64,000 bases of DNA. It comes from Brachynemurus nebulosus. Its lineage: Eukaryota > Arthropoda > Insecta > Neuroptera > Myrmeleontidae. A model generated the notes under the pieces. It had not been told where the DNA came from. It searched no databases and worked only from the letters and a program-made list of their open reading frames with translations. Positions 13,241 through 23,556 of this stretch are shown here, piece after piece (the stretch's first letter is position 1; each line of letters starts with the position of its first letter). The position numbers and the translations under genes were made by a program. Location of the stretch: the NCBI GenBank assembly GCA_035578155.1, contig JAPWDM010000009.1, forward strand, positions 5,430,001-5,494,000, in the 5' to 3' direction.

Positions 13241-13357
13241 TGCATAGAATAATAATTTTTGCGTAATGCATGCACATGCTCAAATTTAGTTTTTCTATTC
13301 CTCCTAGAAAAAGTATCCTAGAAAAAGTGTTGACGCAGGTAATAAGCTATCACCACA

Positions 13358-14016
13358 CAGGGGCGTAGCTACCGCCGTATCAGCCGTAACAATGTAAGCA
13401 AAAATTAGTAAAATGTTATCCATAATGTCACTAAATCTCGTGCTTCCCGGGAAAAAAACATGTAAAAAAACTGTCATACGTGCCTATAGAGTTTTCACTT
13501 CAGAAATGACAAAAGTCAAAAAAGCAATCTCTTTTTTTCCCGGGTTAATTGCTCTGAAAACATGCTAAAAGTTTGAAATTCAAAAAATTCATTCCATTAA
13601 GGACTCATGCATGCTTTCTATTCTTGACCCTTCCTGTTACAACCACAACAGTTAAAAGGAGTTTTTCAAAATTAAAGCTGATAAAAAGTTACCTAAGGAC
13701 TTCGATGGGGCAGGAACGGCTATCTGACTTGTCACTATTGCCTATAGAGGCAGAAATTTTAGAAAAACTGAAACCGTCTTCAGCTATAGATGATTTAATA
13801 AATCAATTTGCCGAAAAAAGGCAAAAAAAGTGTATATTTAATTTGAATTGTTTGGCTAGCTCAAATTCTAGGAGGAAGCGATAACTTATAATCAATAAAT
13901 ATTTATTTTAATTTAATGCAAGCATTTTTGTTTCTTTTGTGAGAAATCTTTACTCTCCATTTGGGCCCCGCAACTAATTCTGATACAGGGCCAATCCAAG
14001 GCACGCTACGCCACTG
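13358..14016 (+). mobile_element. hAT element, internally deleted, perfect 8-bp TSD
   Basis: The ends are CAGGGGCGTAGC and, inverted, CAGTGGCGTAGC. The flanking 8-mer TCACCACA is identical at 13350-13357 and 14017-14024. It still carries the C-terminal dimerisation domain of the transposase (13573-13884) but lacks the DNA-binding and catalytic regions, so it is a 659-bp deletion derivative. It is inserted in an RTE-type repeat. Confidence 0.92.
13573..13884 (+). pseudogene. hAT transposase C-terminal dimerisation fragment
   Basis: The last part of a hAT transposase, of the type found in ZMYM1-like hAT proteins. Visible hallmarks are the run LTLPVTTTTVKRSFSKLK followed by LIKSYLRTSMGQERLSDLSL, which is the conserved hATC dimerisation signature (LP.T...RSFS.L...K..LR..M...RL..L). 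The frame opens about 15 codons upstream and closes with a stop at 13882-13884. A complete protein of this class has several hundred residues, so most of it is missing; there is no ribonuclease-H-like core here. The ATG at 13573 is probably not a native start. It lies within the element 13358-14016 and is on the same strand as its presumed coding direction. It is unlikely to make an active transposase, although a short dimerisation-only peptide cannot be excluded. Confidence 0.88.
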
Positions 14017-14579
14017 TCACCACACCAAATTTCATCAAATTCCGTTCAATAGTTTTTGCGTAATGTGTGCACATGCTCAGAATGGTTTCTCTATTTCCCG
14101 TGGGAACGAGACATTTTCCCGGAATAAAAAGTATCCTAGATGTTGTTGATCCAGGTAATAAATTATCATCACACTAAATTTCATTAAAATCCGTCCAATA
14201 GTTTTTGCGTGATGCTTGAACAGACAGACAGACAGAGAAAAATTTTAACAATTCCTATTTTGGTATCTACATCGATAACTATTTACAGTAGGTAACAGTA
14301 CAGTTTTCAAAAAGATATTCCATGTACAGAAATGGTCTCGTTACAGCTTTATTATATGTATAGATGTCTGAATTATTTGCTTCAGATTTGCCAATTACCC
14401 GGATTTCCAATATTCCGGAACAAAATTGTTAGTTATTTTTCCTTTTGTAAATGGAAGTTATATTTCCTTTTGTTATATTTCCTTTTGTAGTCTCTTAAAC
14501 TCCTGGAAGACATATTTCCTATTGTATTTTCCTAAGCTCCTGAAAGTCTACAACCCAAAAAATCAAACATTTCTAAAGA

Positions 14580-14774
14580 CAGGGCCGTGGAGAGAAATGG
14601 CAGGCCCTGGGAATAAAGCACATCTCTTAAAAATTTCTCCCCGAAAAAATAAGTGACAAACAAAAAAGAAGATTTTACTTTTTTCCCAGGCCCCTACTGG
14701 CCGCTGCGGGCCCCTTTTTTCAAGCCGGGCCCCAGGGCTACAACCTCGGCTACTCCACCCTCTCGTCGGGCCTG
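14580..14774. mobile_element. hAT-type MITE, 195 bp, 8-bp TSD (7/8)
   Basis: The ends are CAGGGCCGTGGAGAG and, inverted, CAGGCCCGACGAGAG. Flanks are TCTAAAGA (14572-14579) and TCTAAGGA (14775-14782). The interior is rich in GGCCC / GGGCC blocks like the element at 7656-7979, so both belong to one family. Confidence 0.87.
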
Positions 14775-14782
14775 TCTAAGGA

Positions 14783-15615
14783 AATCACTTCTAGTCGCAG
14801 ACGTAATTCCAATCAAAAACCCACCAATATAATTTTTTCTAAATTTTACACCCAAAGAAATATAAATTGCCTACAAGATCTGTATCGTAGAATCAAACGG
14901 AAAGGACTTAAATACTTCCGAGTCAGTTCCATATTTATAGCCCGAATCGGCAACTTCTAGTGACGGTAAATAGTTCTTATTCTTAGACTTCAATAATTTC
15001 GTCACATTAAAGTAGAAATGAAATTTTCACATCCATCATAACTTTAGACTTTTTGCTTTTCCCTCGATTTCTGCGCGATTCAGTACAGTGAATCAATGGA
15101 TCATAATATTGTTTGCAATATATTGAGGAACATCTTCAAGACGTTCTTATCCAAGAAATTATACTATCTATGTACGTATCTCGTATGTATATTTTACATA
15201 TAAAATACACACACATTTGGTTTGAGGTGTACTCTAATAAAGAAAGCATGTATCGTTGCAAAAGGGTTGTTATTTACATCCCTCATCAGTTTACAATGAC
15301 CCTGTACAGTAGTACACCGACACCAACTAACCACCCCGACATCAACCCCAATTCTATCGCCATGCCGCCTACCCCAATACCGACCAAGACGTTCGGTGAA
15401 GATTCCTTCTTCTACTTGCTTCTCAAACGGATGTATGTATGTATATGTGTATAAACAGACCTTGATGTAGTAGAATGGTTAGAACTTATTAGATTTATAA
15501 CTGTTAGAAATTCTATATTCACTACTGACTCTGTATCGTAATATAATACATTGATGTATACCTTCAAGCACAACTTAAGGTGATTAGTCCCTTAGAGAAT
15601 GACTACAAAGAAAAG
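14783..15615. other. No supportable gene
   Basis: A 113-codon open frame (15113-15454) crosses a C-rich patch at 15315-15395. It has no recognisable domain, and its second half is low-complexity CCAAC / ACCCC sequence, so I do not annotate it as a gene. Confidence 0.35.
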
Positions 15616-16210
15616 TATGGGTAACTTCAAAAATGTAAACTTTACCGCATCGATGCAGCATCATGATTTTTCTGATGCGTCTAATACTACATGATGCGCT
15701 ACTGATGTTCTCTTGAAATTTGATAAACATTAGATGTTTTTGAATCGGATATTGGCATCATTTAGCCTCTGATTTGGCGACAGTTAAACTATAGATAATA
15801 TAGCAATACAGTTATTGTATAGGTATATTATCTCTGAATTTCAACTTGAACTTACTTGAAATTGAAAATATTGAAATTATTTGAATAATTACATACCCAT
15901 TTTGAGTGCAAGATGTATTCAAATAGTTTAAACAATTTTAATCAAAGGTAAATCTTTTTCAACAATTTGTTTTTTGGAATTATTCCTGTTGGTGTTAATA
16001 CCTAAGTACATAATATGGCAAGTAGTTATAATTCTACATTATACACATGACATGCATCTTGGACACGCATCACCAAATTTCTTGATGCATTGTTTTAACG
16101 CATCAAATGCAAAAATGAACTTTTGATTTTTCGTTGTGATGCGTCTGATGCGTTTTTGAACGTTTGACTCTGCCTCATGCAAGCAGTGATGCATTTCTGA
16201 AGTTAGCCTA
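15616..16210. mobile_element. hAT-like MITE with GATGCGT subterminal repeats
   Basis: The left end has GGGTAACTTCAAAAATG and the right end the inverted CATTTCTGAAGTTAGCC (15 of 17 matching). Clusters of GATGCGT, GCATCA and related motifs occur inside both ends (15648-15700, 16050-16195) and are absent from the middle, the layout expected of transposase-binding repeats. No convincing target duplication was found. Confidence 0.6.
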
Positions 16211-18045
16211 TTAATAATTGTTGCAAATTAAAATTATTTAATTGTGAAATTTTTTCAAAAATTTTTACCTTTGCTCACGGAAAACCTTATTTTATAACTA
16301 AACTAAAATTTCATAATAAAAAATGGACCTTCAACTAATATTCGGTATGACTATCATAAATTTCGATATATTTCTCAATTTTTTAAATTAAATAACTAAA
16401 ATACTAAACCTTAGAATTAGTTGATTTTATTCTTCAAATGTTCCTAAAAATTTCAAGCTTTTATCATTTAATCTTTAGCAGAGAGTGTTTATTTATTTGA
16501 TTAAATATTGGCTTTCTGACGCATTCTGGAAATTCCCGCTTCAGTAATATGTGAAAAAATTTTGATCTCACAAACTATATACATTAGAATTGGTTTAAAT
16601 TTCAACATTTTGTGTATTACAAACTAAAAAATAAAAATTATCCAAAAATCAATTATTAGCCTCTAGAATACTCTAGCGCGTCAACCCCCTTAAAGTCTTC
16701 AACTCTATTAAGAAAAAAAGTTCACACTGTGATGCTCTCTGGTGATAATTAATGAACTAAAAATATCCTTTACAAATTAATAATAAATTTCGACTGCGGT
16801 AGGCGATGTTAGATAATGTTTTTCAGACAATTTTAATAAATTTGTAACATGAATAAACTTAAAGGTATAGAATTGTAGAACACTTACACGGGAAAACTAC
16901 AAAGAAAGATACAATGAAAAACTGTTTTTTGATACGTTTATTTTAAATTTTCACTTGCATAAAAGAAACCGGTGTTTACACGTATGCATAATACATATAT
17001 CTCTAACTGTTTTATATACATCGAAATTCGTATATAGTTTCTATTTCGAATTGTTCTAAGTTTCTACTTTCAAGCATTGTTTATTATACTGTATTGTTTT
17101 GCAATACTGATATCAGACACATATGTGTATCTTATTAAATTCAGTGGCGTATTAGTTAAGAGTACACGAGGGAAATTGTACAAAATTTTCGATTTAAATT
17201 ATAGTAAACTTGATGAATTGTTTCTAAAGTTAAAATTTTGATCTTAATAGGCTTAATAGGTATTTAATCATAGATTATCGTAAAACTACCAGTTTTTTTC
17301 AACAGTATAATAGTTGTTGAAATTAAAAAAAAAAAAAAGGAAGGCAGTAATAGACAACGTATACTGGGCATTCCGGCCGGATGTATACATACGATTTACA
17401 TGTTAATTTTTAACATTGGATTCCCATAAGGAAAAAGTTATGTCACAAAAGTGCTTTGGATAAACATATTCCTATTTTTGGTAATTTTCTTTTATAAAAT
17501 ATTTTTTTGCCACCAAATTATCTGCACTATTTCTTCAACGGAATATTTTTTTGGTATTTTTATTATTTTAATATGTTTACTTTAAAATTACAAGAGAAGT
17601 GTGGTACGTCAGAGTAAAGCCCAACTCAAGTTCTTCACATTTATTCCACTTTCAAATTTTTCATCATACTTTAGCGGTCACAATTTCTCTTTGTTTAATG
17701 CAAGTTACGCATACCTCAAATTTCTACAAAAAATCAAGGTTAAAGAAAAATAACAAAAATTGTAGGAACAAATTTATTAGAAGCTAAAAATGATATTTTG
17801 ATGATATTTTGTCATTTTATCATATAAAAAATAAAAAAATTCCATGTATTCACACAAAAACAAGGAAAATAAGACTTTTTCAAGGAAATACATTTAGTTT
17901 ACATGAATAAAAAACAATTTTTTTTGTATTGTTTGTACAACGGAAACTTGTACAATAAGGTCACCAGCACCTTCATCAACATTTTCAACTCTGAAAAGGA
18001 CACTACTGAAATTTTTGACCGAATGGGGGCATTTGTGAATGACGT
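16211..18045. other. AT-rich stretch without a supportable gene
   Basis: Only short uninformative open frames. There is a poly(A)-like run at 17325-17338. An isolated hAT-like start, CAGTGGCGTA, occurs at 17143 but I found no partner terminus. Confidence 0.35.
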
Positions 18046-18087
18046 TCACAATTACCCCACAATTTTAAAATCATGGGGTAATTGTGA
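18046..18087. repeat. Perfect 14-bp hairpin
   Basis: TCACAATTACCCCA (18046-18059) and its exact reverse complement (18074-18087) enclose a 14-nt loop. Related CACAATTGCCCC / CACAATTAGCCC phrases occur at 18375-18400, which suggests a dispersed repeat. A role as an RNA hairpin is not supported by anything nearby. Confidence 0.5.
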
Positions 18088-19534
18088 TGTAATAAGGAAC
18101 CCTCTCAGGATTTAGACCACTTCTTTAAAAGTACTTTTAACCATTTCTTACCTTTTAAAAAAAGAAAATGTATTTAAAAAAATTTTTTTTGAGGATTGGT
18201 CGAAGTAGGATACATACAATTTTGCAAGGGTTTTTTCAAAATAAAGAAAAGATACTAATAGGTACTTGGAGAATTGTTATGAAATTTTAATAGCATATTA
18301 AGAAAGGACAGAAAAACATATTAAGAGTTGATTTTTAACAATATTAATGTTATTTTAGAAATTATAGTTCGTTCACAATTGCCCCAATTCACAATTAGCC
18401 CGGTCAACCCTAATAATTTCCATTGATATTCAAAAACATTGCATTCTCAACTATTTTTTCACAAAGACGCTCATGGTGTAAAGTCTATATATTATGTACG
18501 TATCTGGATACTGTATTCCTGTTTATTATAAAGCGAACTTTAAATGAAGAAAGCAACATTGGAATGGTATTTAGACGGCTGGCTGTTGTTATCTCTGTAA
18601 AACACAAAATAACTAAGCTATAAGATACATAAATATATGTATACAAAAATACAGGATGTCCCTTATTATCTATTAGAAAATATTCAACATCCCACACAAA
18701 TTCGAAACAATATTTGTACAATATAAAACATAAGTCCAAAATAGTTCAATTCGAATCTTTCCATTTCTCTCGCCATTTTTCTATTTAATTTTATTTATTT
18801 ACTAACTGTAATACTTCCTCTGAGACATTCTGTATTAAGTTATGTAATCTTTATTCAACTAGTAAATAAAGAAACACAATAAATAGTTCTGTAATAATAT
18901 ATTAGGAGACAATTTGAGACCGTATACACTTATTTAAATGTAATTGTCTTAAGATCAATGACTTTTAAGTCAAGAGCGCATCCAGATGACTTTAATGGCT
19001 TCATAATACTATTTTTGATAATATAAATTTTCAAAAAATCTAATTTTTCTCCGTTTAAAGGGGGTCAACTTTACTTCCCTATATCTGGGCTAATTTTGTT
19101 GAAAATCTATAATCAAAAATTTTAAATGACATCTTTAAGTTAAAAATTTTTTCTCAAATCAAGCTTTATTGAAGCTATCCAAATTAGGGTGATTAGTTTT
19201 GATCAGGGTAGCTTGGATGAAAAAGTCTTTCTTTTTGTTATCAAAATGACGAAATTCCTTGTAGAAAGATGACTGATTCAATAGAAGTCTTCTTTAATGG
19301 TACTATTGGAAGACAACTTGACATTTTTTTATAGAAAGTCTCCATTCTAGGAAATGGGGGCATGACCCCATAATTACCCCCTGTGTCAACACTCAGCACT
19401 GATTCTATTTTTAGAGTGTTAAATAACAACTGATTAGCAATAAATATTTCAAAATTTGATAAAAACTGGTCATAAACATTGTCATAAAACTGGTTTTAGT
19501 ATAAAATTATTCCTTTCGTTGATTTTTTTATTTT
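18088..19534. other. No supportable gene
   Basis: AT-rich sequence with short open frames only. GGGGGCATGACCCCATAATTA at 19356 echoes the hairpin phrases near 18.05 kb. Confidence 0.35.
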
Positions 19535-19870
19535 ATTTTTAGCAAATTTTCGAATCGAAAATTCAGTAATTACAGCCACTGTCTTGACGCAATTTGCGGC
19601 CAGGATAACTCTCGAACGAAATATCCGTCCCAAACCGTTAAACAAATTCAAAATTCATTAGCCAGGCACGTCCGATGACCGGGATATGAGTTTTTTTTGG
19701 GCAATTTTTGTGAAAGAAATTAGATTTTTGCCAAAATTTCCCCTTATTCAAAAATTTGTTTGACATTTTTTTACACCATTGAAAAGAGAGAATCTAATTT
19801 CAATCAAAGAAAAACTAATTTTTGTAAATGGAAATTAGCTATGTTATGCAAGATGCTGCAACATGGGCTA
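19535..19870 (+). repeat. Dispersed repeat family F, internally deleted copy
   Basis: Shares a block with the copy at 58838-59815 (AATCGAAAATTCAG, TTACAGCCACTGTC, then CATGACG- or CTTGACG-like sequence). It also shares GGATAACTCTCGAACGAA with the copy at 52690-53040. It ends near 19850 with TATGCAAGATGCTGC, a version of the family end motif. The part between GCGGCC and GGATAACTC that holds the (TA)n tract in other copies is missing. Confidence 0.6.
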
Positions 19871-19894
19871 TTTTTAGATGAGGAAAATACAAAT

Positions 19895-19904
19895 TTTATT
19901 TATT
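19895..19904 (-). promoter_or_regulatory. Poly(A) signals of TIL gene A
   Basis: Two overlapping AATAAA hexamers on the minus strand, about 60 nt after the stop codon of TIL gene A. Confidence 0.55.
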
Positions 19905-19962
19905 TTTAGTAATATTGTCAAAAATAAAAATAGTTACATCAAAAATATACATTTTTTTCTCG

Positions 19963-22269
19963 TTATTTAAGTTTCCGTGGACATTCTTCTGGATGTACGC
20001 ATTTATTCGTCACATTATCCCGAAAATATCCATCCTTACATTTACAACCGGTGCCCATATAGGAACATCCAACGCACGTCTCCAGACCACTGTAAATTTT
20101 CTTCCCGTCCTCTCGAACGGTTACTTGATACTGATCAATTTGATCGCACTGATATTCACACGCAAGACCACATGAATTATAATACGCATTTGGTTCATCT
20201 TCACATTCTATAGAAGGAAAAATAAAAATTAATATGAAAGAATACCAATAGTAACATTTGATTTCGAGTGTAAAATTTGTTGCCAGAGGCTCTGTGAAGG
20301 CCCGAGGGCAACAATTCATATGAGGGATTTAAAAAAAAAAACACTTTAGTCCCATAGCCTATCTATTATTTTTTGCAATTTCGGTAATTTAATAGTATAT
20401 TTATTATGCAATCGACAATCCTGCACGAGTTGTATATCAGCCATTCTTTTTAAACGTACCCCTTGTAGTCAAAATGGTGCATTCTAGTTTGCTCCCGCGG
20501 TCAGATTTTAATCTTATCCTGAAAAAGGTCGTAGGTTAGTTCGCTCTCGACGTGTTACCTACTGACAGCTAAAATTAATTACCTAAAAATATTCGAACTC
20601 ATACATATACAACCATTCTATTGTTACGTACGTGACATTTTCATGCCGTTTACACGCCTTCTTATAAGAAAAAAAAATAGAAGTTATTTTTTTCTGATAA
20701 ATTTTCAATACTAAGCAAATAGACAAATGTGTAAACAATATTTGTACTGAATATAAAATACATAACATTATTAGTTTTAATGTTAGCTGTGTTACGTACG
20801 TGACAAGAAAGTGCCTGTTTTGTCACGTCTGTAACACAAACTTTATTAGCTCTAGCATTAAAACTAATAATGTTATGTATTTTATATTCGGTACAAATAC
20901 TGTTTACATATTTGTCTATCTGCTTAGTATTGAAAATTTATAAGAAAAAAATAACTTCTATTTTTTTTCTCTTATAAGAAGACGTGTAAACGGCATGAAA
21001 ATGTCACGTACGTAACAAAAGAATGACTGATATACTATTCTTTATTACGAGTTTCACATACTTTTTTCTATTACTATTCCTATTTAAAATAATAATTTTG
21101 AGTGTTCATCTTTTTTTCTTTAATTAAATATTATTTAAATTACTTTGTTGGTGGTTTCTATAGAAATAATTATGAAATATTCATTAAATGAAAAATCAAG
21201 AGGCGGCTTTGCGTGTTTTATTGTCAATTTGCGTGTGGAAAGTATACTTTCCGCACGCAAAAATGTCTGCGGGAAGAGTACAGTGAGCAAACAGCTATTT
21301 TCCGTACAAAAATGTGTGCGCCAAGTTAGTAAGTACTTCTCCGGCATGAGTAATAAAAAATTATAAAAAATTAAGAATAGTATGTTATACACCAAGGGAC
21401 TAAAGTGTGGAGTTTTAATTCCAAGTGTGTAGTTTGTTGCCAGAGGGCCTGTAAAGGTGCGAGGGCAACAAATCACATTAGGAATGAAAAAAAAAGAACA
21501 CTTTAGTCCTGCGGTGTACATACTATTTTTTACAATTCCGGATAATTTAAAATTATAAAAATTAAGAAAAATTACTTAAATTCAGTCAAATTATATGTAA
21601 TAATGTCCCATCAAGTATACTTTAGATAAATCAATCGAATTGTACAATACAATATAACAGTTTGTCTTAAAAGTTTTAATTTGATTACTATTTTCAATTA
21701 CCTGGTAACGCTATTTAAGTTAAATTTCTATAAATTGTGCTTGCTGATTGGTTTAAAAACGGGAGCAAAATAATTTTTTAGTCCCTTGCGACTAAAAGTG
21801 GCACTTTACTCCCTATTATGAGCGACTAAATCATGTCTTTTAATCCCGAAATTTCAAAAAATCACTATTTAAAGGTCATTTAAATTGTGTGAAATAATAT
21901 TAGATCAAGTACACTGTGGACAAATCAATCAAATGTGACAACACAATATAACTGTTTATTTTTATCTACAAGTTTAGATTTGTTTATTATTTTAGCTAAG
22001 CTGTTCAATTTAAGTTAAATTTTGCTGGCTGATTGGTGACTTTTTGTAAATTATGCGTGCTAATTCGACTTAAAAGCAGGAGCAAAAGTATTTTTAGTCC
22101 CTTAGGACTAAAAACGACACTTCACTCTCTATTATCAGGAATTAAAAAAAGCAAATGTGCTACCTTTTTTACGTTGTTGAATCACTTTTTCAGTTTCTTT
22201 CTGCGGGTATGAGTATACCGAAACCACTGTCAAAACCAGGAAAAATATTTTAATTTTTAAGAAAGACAT
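19963..22269 (-). CDS. Secreted TIL-domain cysteine-rich protein (gene A)
   Basis: Predicted secreted protein of 116 residues, two exons: exon 1 22269-22164 (35 codons plus one base) and exon 2 20207-19963. The donor is AAG|GTAGCA, the acceptor CTATAG|AATGT, and the intron is phase 1. Exon 1 (start MSFLKIKIFFLVLTVVSVYS) is a clear signal peptide. Exon 2 encodes ten cysteines in the TIL order, ending with CKCKDGYF..., C, VHPEEC. TIL proteins are usually serine-protease inhibitors or antimicrobial/venom peptides held by five disulfides. Unusual here: 23 residues separate cysteines 4 and 5 (9 in gene B) and only two (VG) separate cysteines 5 and 6, near the inhibitory loop of the family, so protease inhibition is uncertain. 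The start was chosen as the only ATG that gives a signal peptide in frame with the donor. The 1956-bp intron is filled with repeats. An unspliced frame running into exon 2 from 20319 is repeat-derived. Confidence 0.85.
20264..21550. repeat. Direct repeat pair flanking a hairpin element, inside TIL gene A intron
   Basis: About 128 bp at 20264-20391 is repeated in the same orientation at 21422-21550 (TTTGTTGCCAGAGG, GAGGGCAACAA, ACACTTTAGTCC, CAATTTCGG / CAATTCCGG). Each copy contains a small self-complementary TTGTTGCC...GGGCAACAA. Between them lie the palindromic element 20614-21025 and a block (21030-21355) with an inverted copy at 36590-36920. Confidence 0.65.
20614..21025. mobile_element. 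Long palindromic foldback element
   Basis: Arms of about 170-190 bp run inward from CATTCTATTGTTACGTACGT at the left and its near-exact inverse at 21025. A shorter internal copy of the end motif (GTTACGTACGTGACA) sits in the middle near 20794. Arms and centre carry GTACGTGACA / TGTCACGT several times. No protein is encoded and no clear target duplication was found. It is inside the intron of TIL gene A. Confidence 0.7.
21599..22140. repeat. Tandem duplication of about 240 bp in TIL gene A intron
   Basis: 21599-21835 and 21898-22140 are diverged direct copies sharing TCAAGTA, ACAATATAACAGTTT / ACAATATAACTGTTT, TTTAAGTTAAATTT, GCTGATTGG, GGGAGCAAAA / AGGAGCAAAA and TTTTTAGTCCCTT. The second copy ends just before the splice donor of exon 1 (22163). 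Confidence 0.6.
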
Positions 22270-22334
22270 TTTCAAACAAATTTATCGTGGGACTTAACAA
22301 ATTAAACTGTGATGCTATATCCACATATAGCTGA

Positions 22335-22341
22335 ATTTATA
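22335..22341 (-). promoter_or_regulatory. Possible TATA box of TIL gene A
   Basis: TATAAAT on the minus strand, 66 bp upstream of the ATG. An initiator-like ATCACAGT lies about 30 bp downstream of it, near 22306. In such AT-rich DNA this is only suggestive. Confidence 0.35.
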
Positions 22342-22670
22342 TTAAATATATTATTGAATATACATAATGATTACATAAAAATAAAAAAGTATAAAAATAA
22401 AAATTTAAATTTTATAAGGTTTTTGGTAACCGACAATAAAATTTTCATTCAACTCACTGGTCAAGTAAAAATTTAAAATTCCTTGATACGATATATTTTA
22501 AAAATAATACCTTCAATATGTTTGATAGTTCATCAGTTTAGATTAAACAAGTTTTATTACTCAATAAAAATCAAAATTATTTATTAATCGAATATCTAGC
22601 AAGGTAATTTTTGTGTAATTAGGGTTCCGAAGAGAAATGAAATTTTTGTCACTAACACAGACTGTTTGGT

Positions 22671-22739
22671 TACGACCCAGCTTTCGAGTATTTGTGTTAT
22701 CCATGATGATGAGCTTATTACTCGAAAGCTGGCTCGTAA
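22671..22739. repeat. Short hairpin between the TIL genes
   Basis: Arms of about 20 nt (around ACTCGAAAGCTGG and its inverse CCAGCTTTCGAGT) with one mismatch surround a 28-nt loop. It could be the remnant of a miniature element. Confidence 0.45.
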
Positions 22740-23042
22740 AGAACAATTGTTTATTATTTGTTACTTAATTTTTTTTTTCGAAAGTAAGAATGAAAACTTT
22801 TTTTACAGACCACATCGTGACGGGTATCGTTAAAAAGGGATCCTAAAATGAAGTTCAAATTCCTTCTATCATTTTTCATTCGTAAGCTCCGTTTGCGAAA
22901 AACTGAACTTCAAATTTAGGTTCCTTTCTCCCCCTTCAGTAACTTTTCGTCTCTGGCCAATATTGCGCATTCTATGGCGTTACGTAATGTCTTATGCCAT
23001 ATAGAAATATTAATGTTTGGTTGTTAGTCTATGTTAACTAAT

Positions 23043-23043
<1 letters not shown>

Positions 23044-23080
<37 letters not shown>
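23044..23080. repeat. Poly(A) run, 37 nt
   Basis: Homopolymer in the intergenic space between the two TIL genes. It could mark the tail of a retro-inserted sequence, but no body could be identified. Confidence 0.8.
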
Positions 23081-23083
<3 letters not shown>

Positions 23084-23473
23084 GTTAAAGTAGATATGGA
23101 ACCAAATTATCACGTAATTGACTCTCATGGTAATAAACTTTAAAAATATGCTTAAATTTTATATTTTTATCCCAAATGCTTTAGGAAAACTCTAGGCACT
23201 CTGGGGAACTCTGACTTAATCCGAATCTAATTCGGACTTAGTGAATATTTTCGTAACTAAAATCTTTAAATGTTTGATATCTACACTATTTTGTCTTAGT
23301 GATTTTTCTATGATTTGGGGACTTTTTTATTGGGGAAGTACAAAATTTTTTTTTATGACTAATTTTTTATGGTTTTTTTATCATTTATCAGTTTTTTAAT
23401 CATTAAATTTCTTTATAATTGTAAACATTCTGTATAATAATATACTTATTATTTTTTGAATAATTTTTCCTTA

Positions 23474-23481
23474 TATATAAA
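23474..23481 (+). promoter_or_regulatory. Possible TATA box of TIL gene B
   Basis: TATATAAA, 83 bp upstream of the ATG of gene B. Confidence 0.4.
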
Positions 23482-23556
23482 TCCAAAATCATTTAATATT
23501 CATTAATCAAGTAATTTCCTCTAATTAATATAAACGATTGTTAATAATTATATAAG

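Larger units (their letters stand above)
13241..14260. repeat. RTE-type LINE/SINE 3'-end copies (host of a hAT insertion)
   Basis: Three related segments (13255-13357, 14017-14160, 14160-14260) carry phrases widespread in insect RTE-like 3' regions: ATAGTTTTTGCGTAATG, AAAAAGTATCCTAG, CAGGTAATAA, and a tail of CAGA repeats (14219-14237). Removing the hAT element 13358-14016 and one copy of its duplication rejoins the first two segments into a continuous unit that parallels the third. Confidence 0.6.

Noticed and set aside
15113..15454. 113-codon frame
   Set aside because: Second half is C-rich low-complexity sequence; no domain or splice signals that support it.
17143..17160. hAT start CAGTGGCGTA
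   Set aside because: No inverted partner or duplicated flank within several kb.
20208..20319. Apparent in-frame N-terminal extension of TIL gene A exon 2 (start MNCCPRAF)
   Set aside because: It translates a repeat copy (compare 21422-21521) and lies upstream of a good 3' splice site; a better signal-peptide exon exists at 22164-22269.
21135..21521. 128-codon minus-strand frame in the TIL gene A intron
   Set aside because: Made of two dispersed repeat segments; the same phrases occur at 20264-20391 and, inverted, at 36590-36920.
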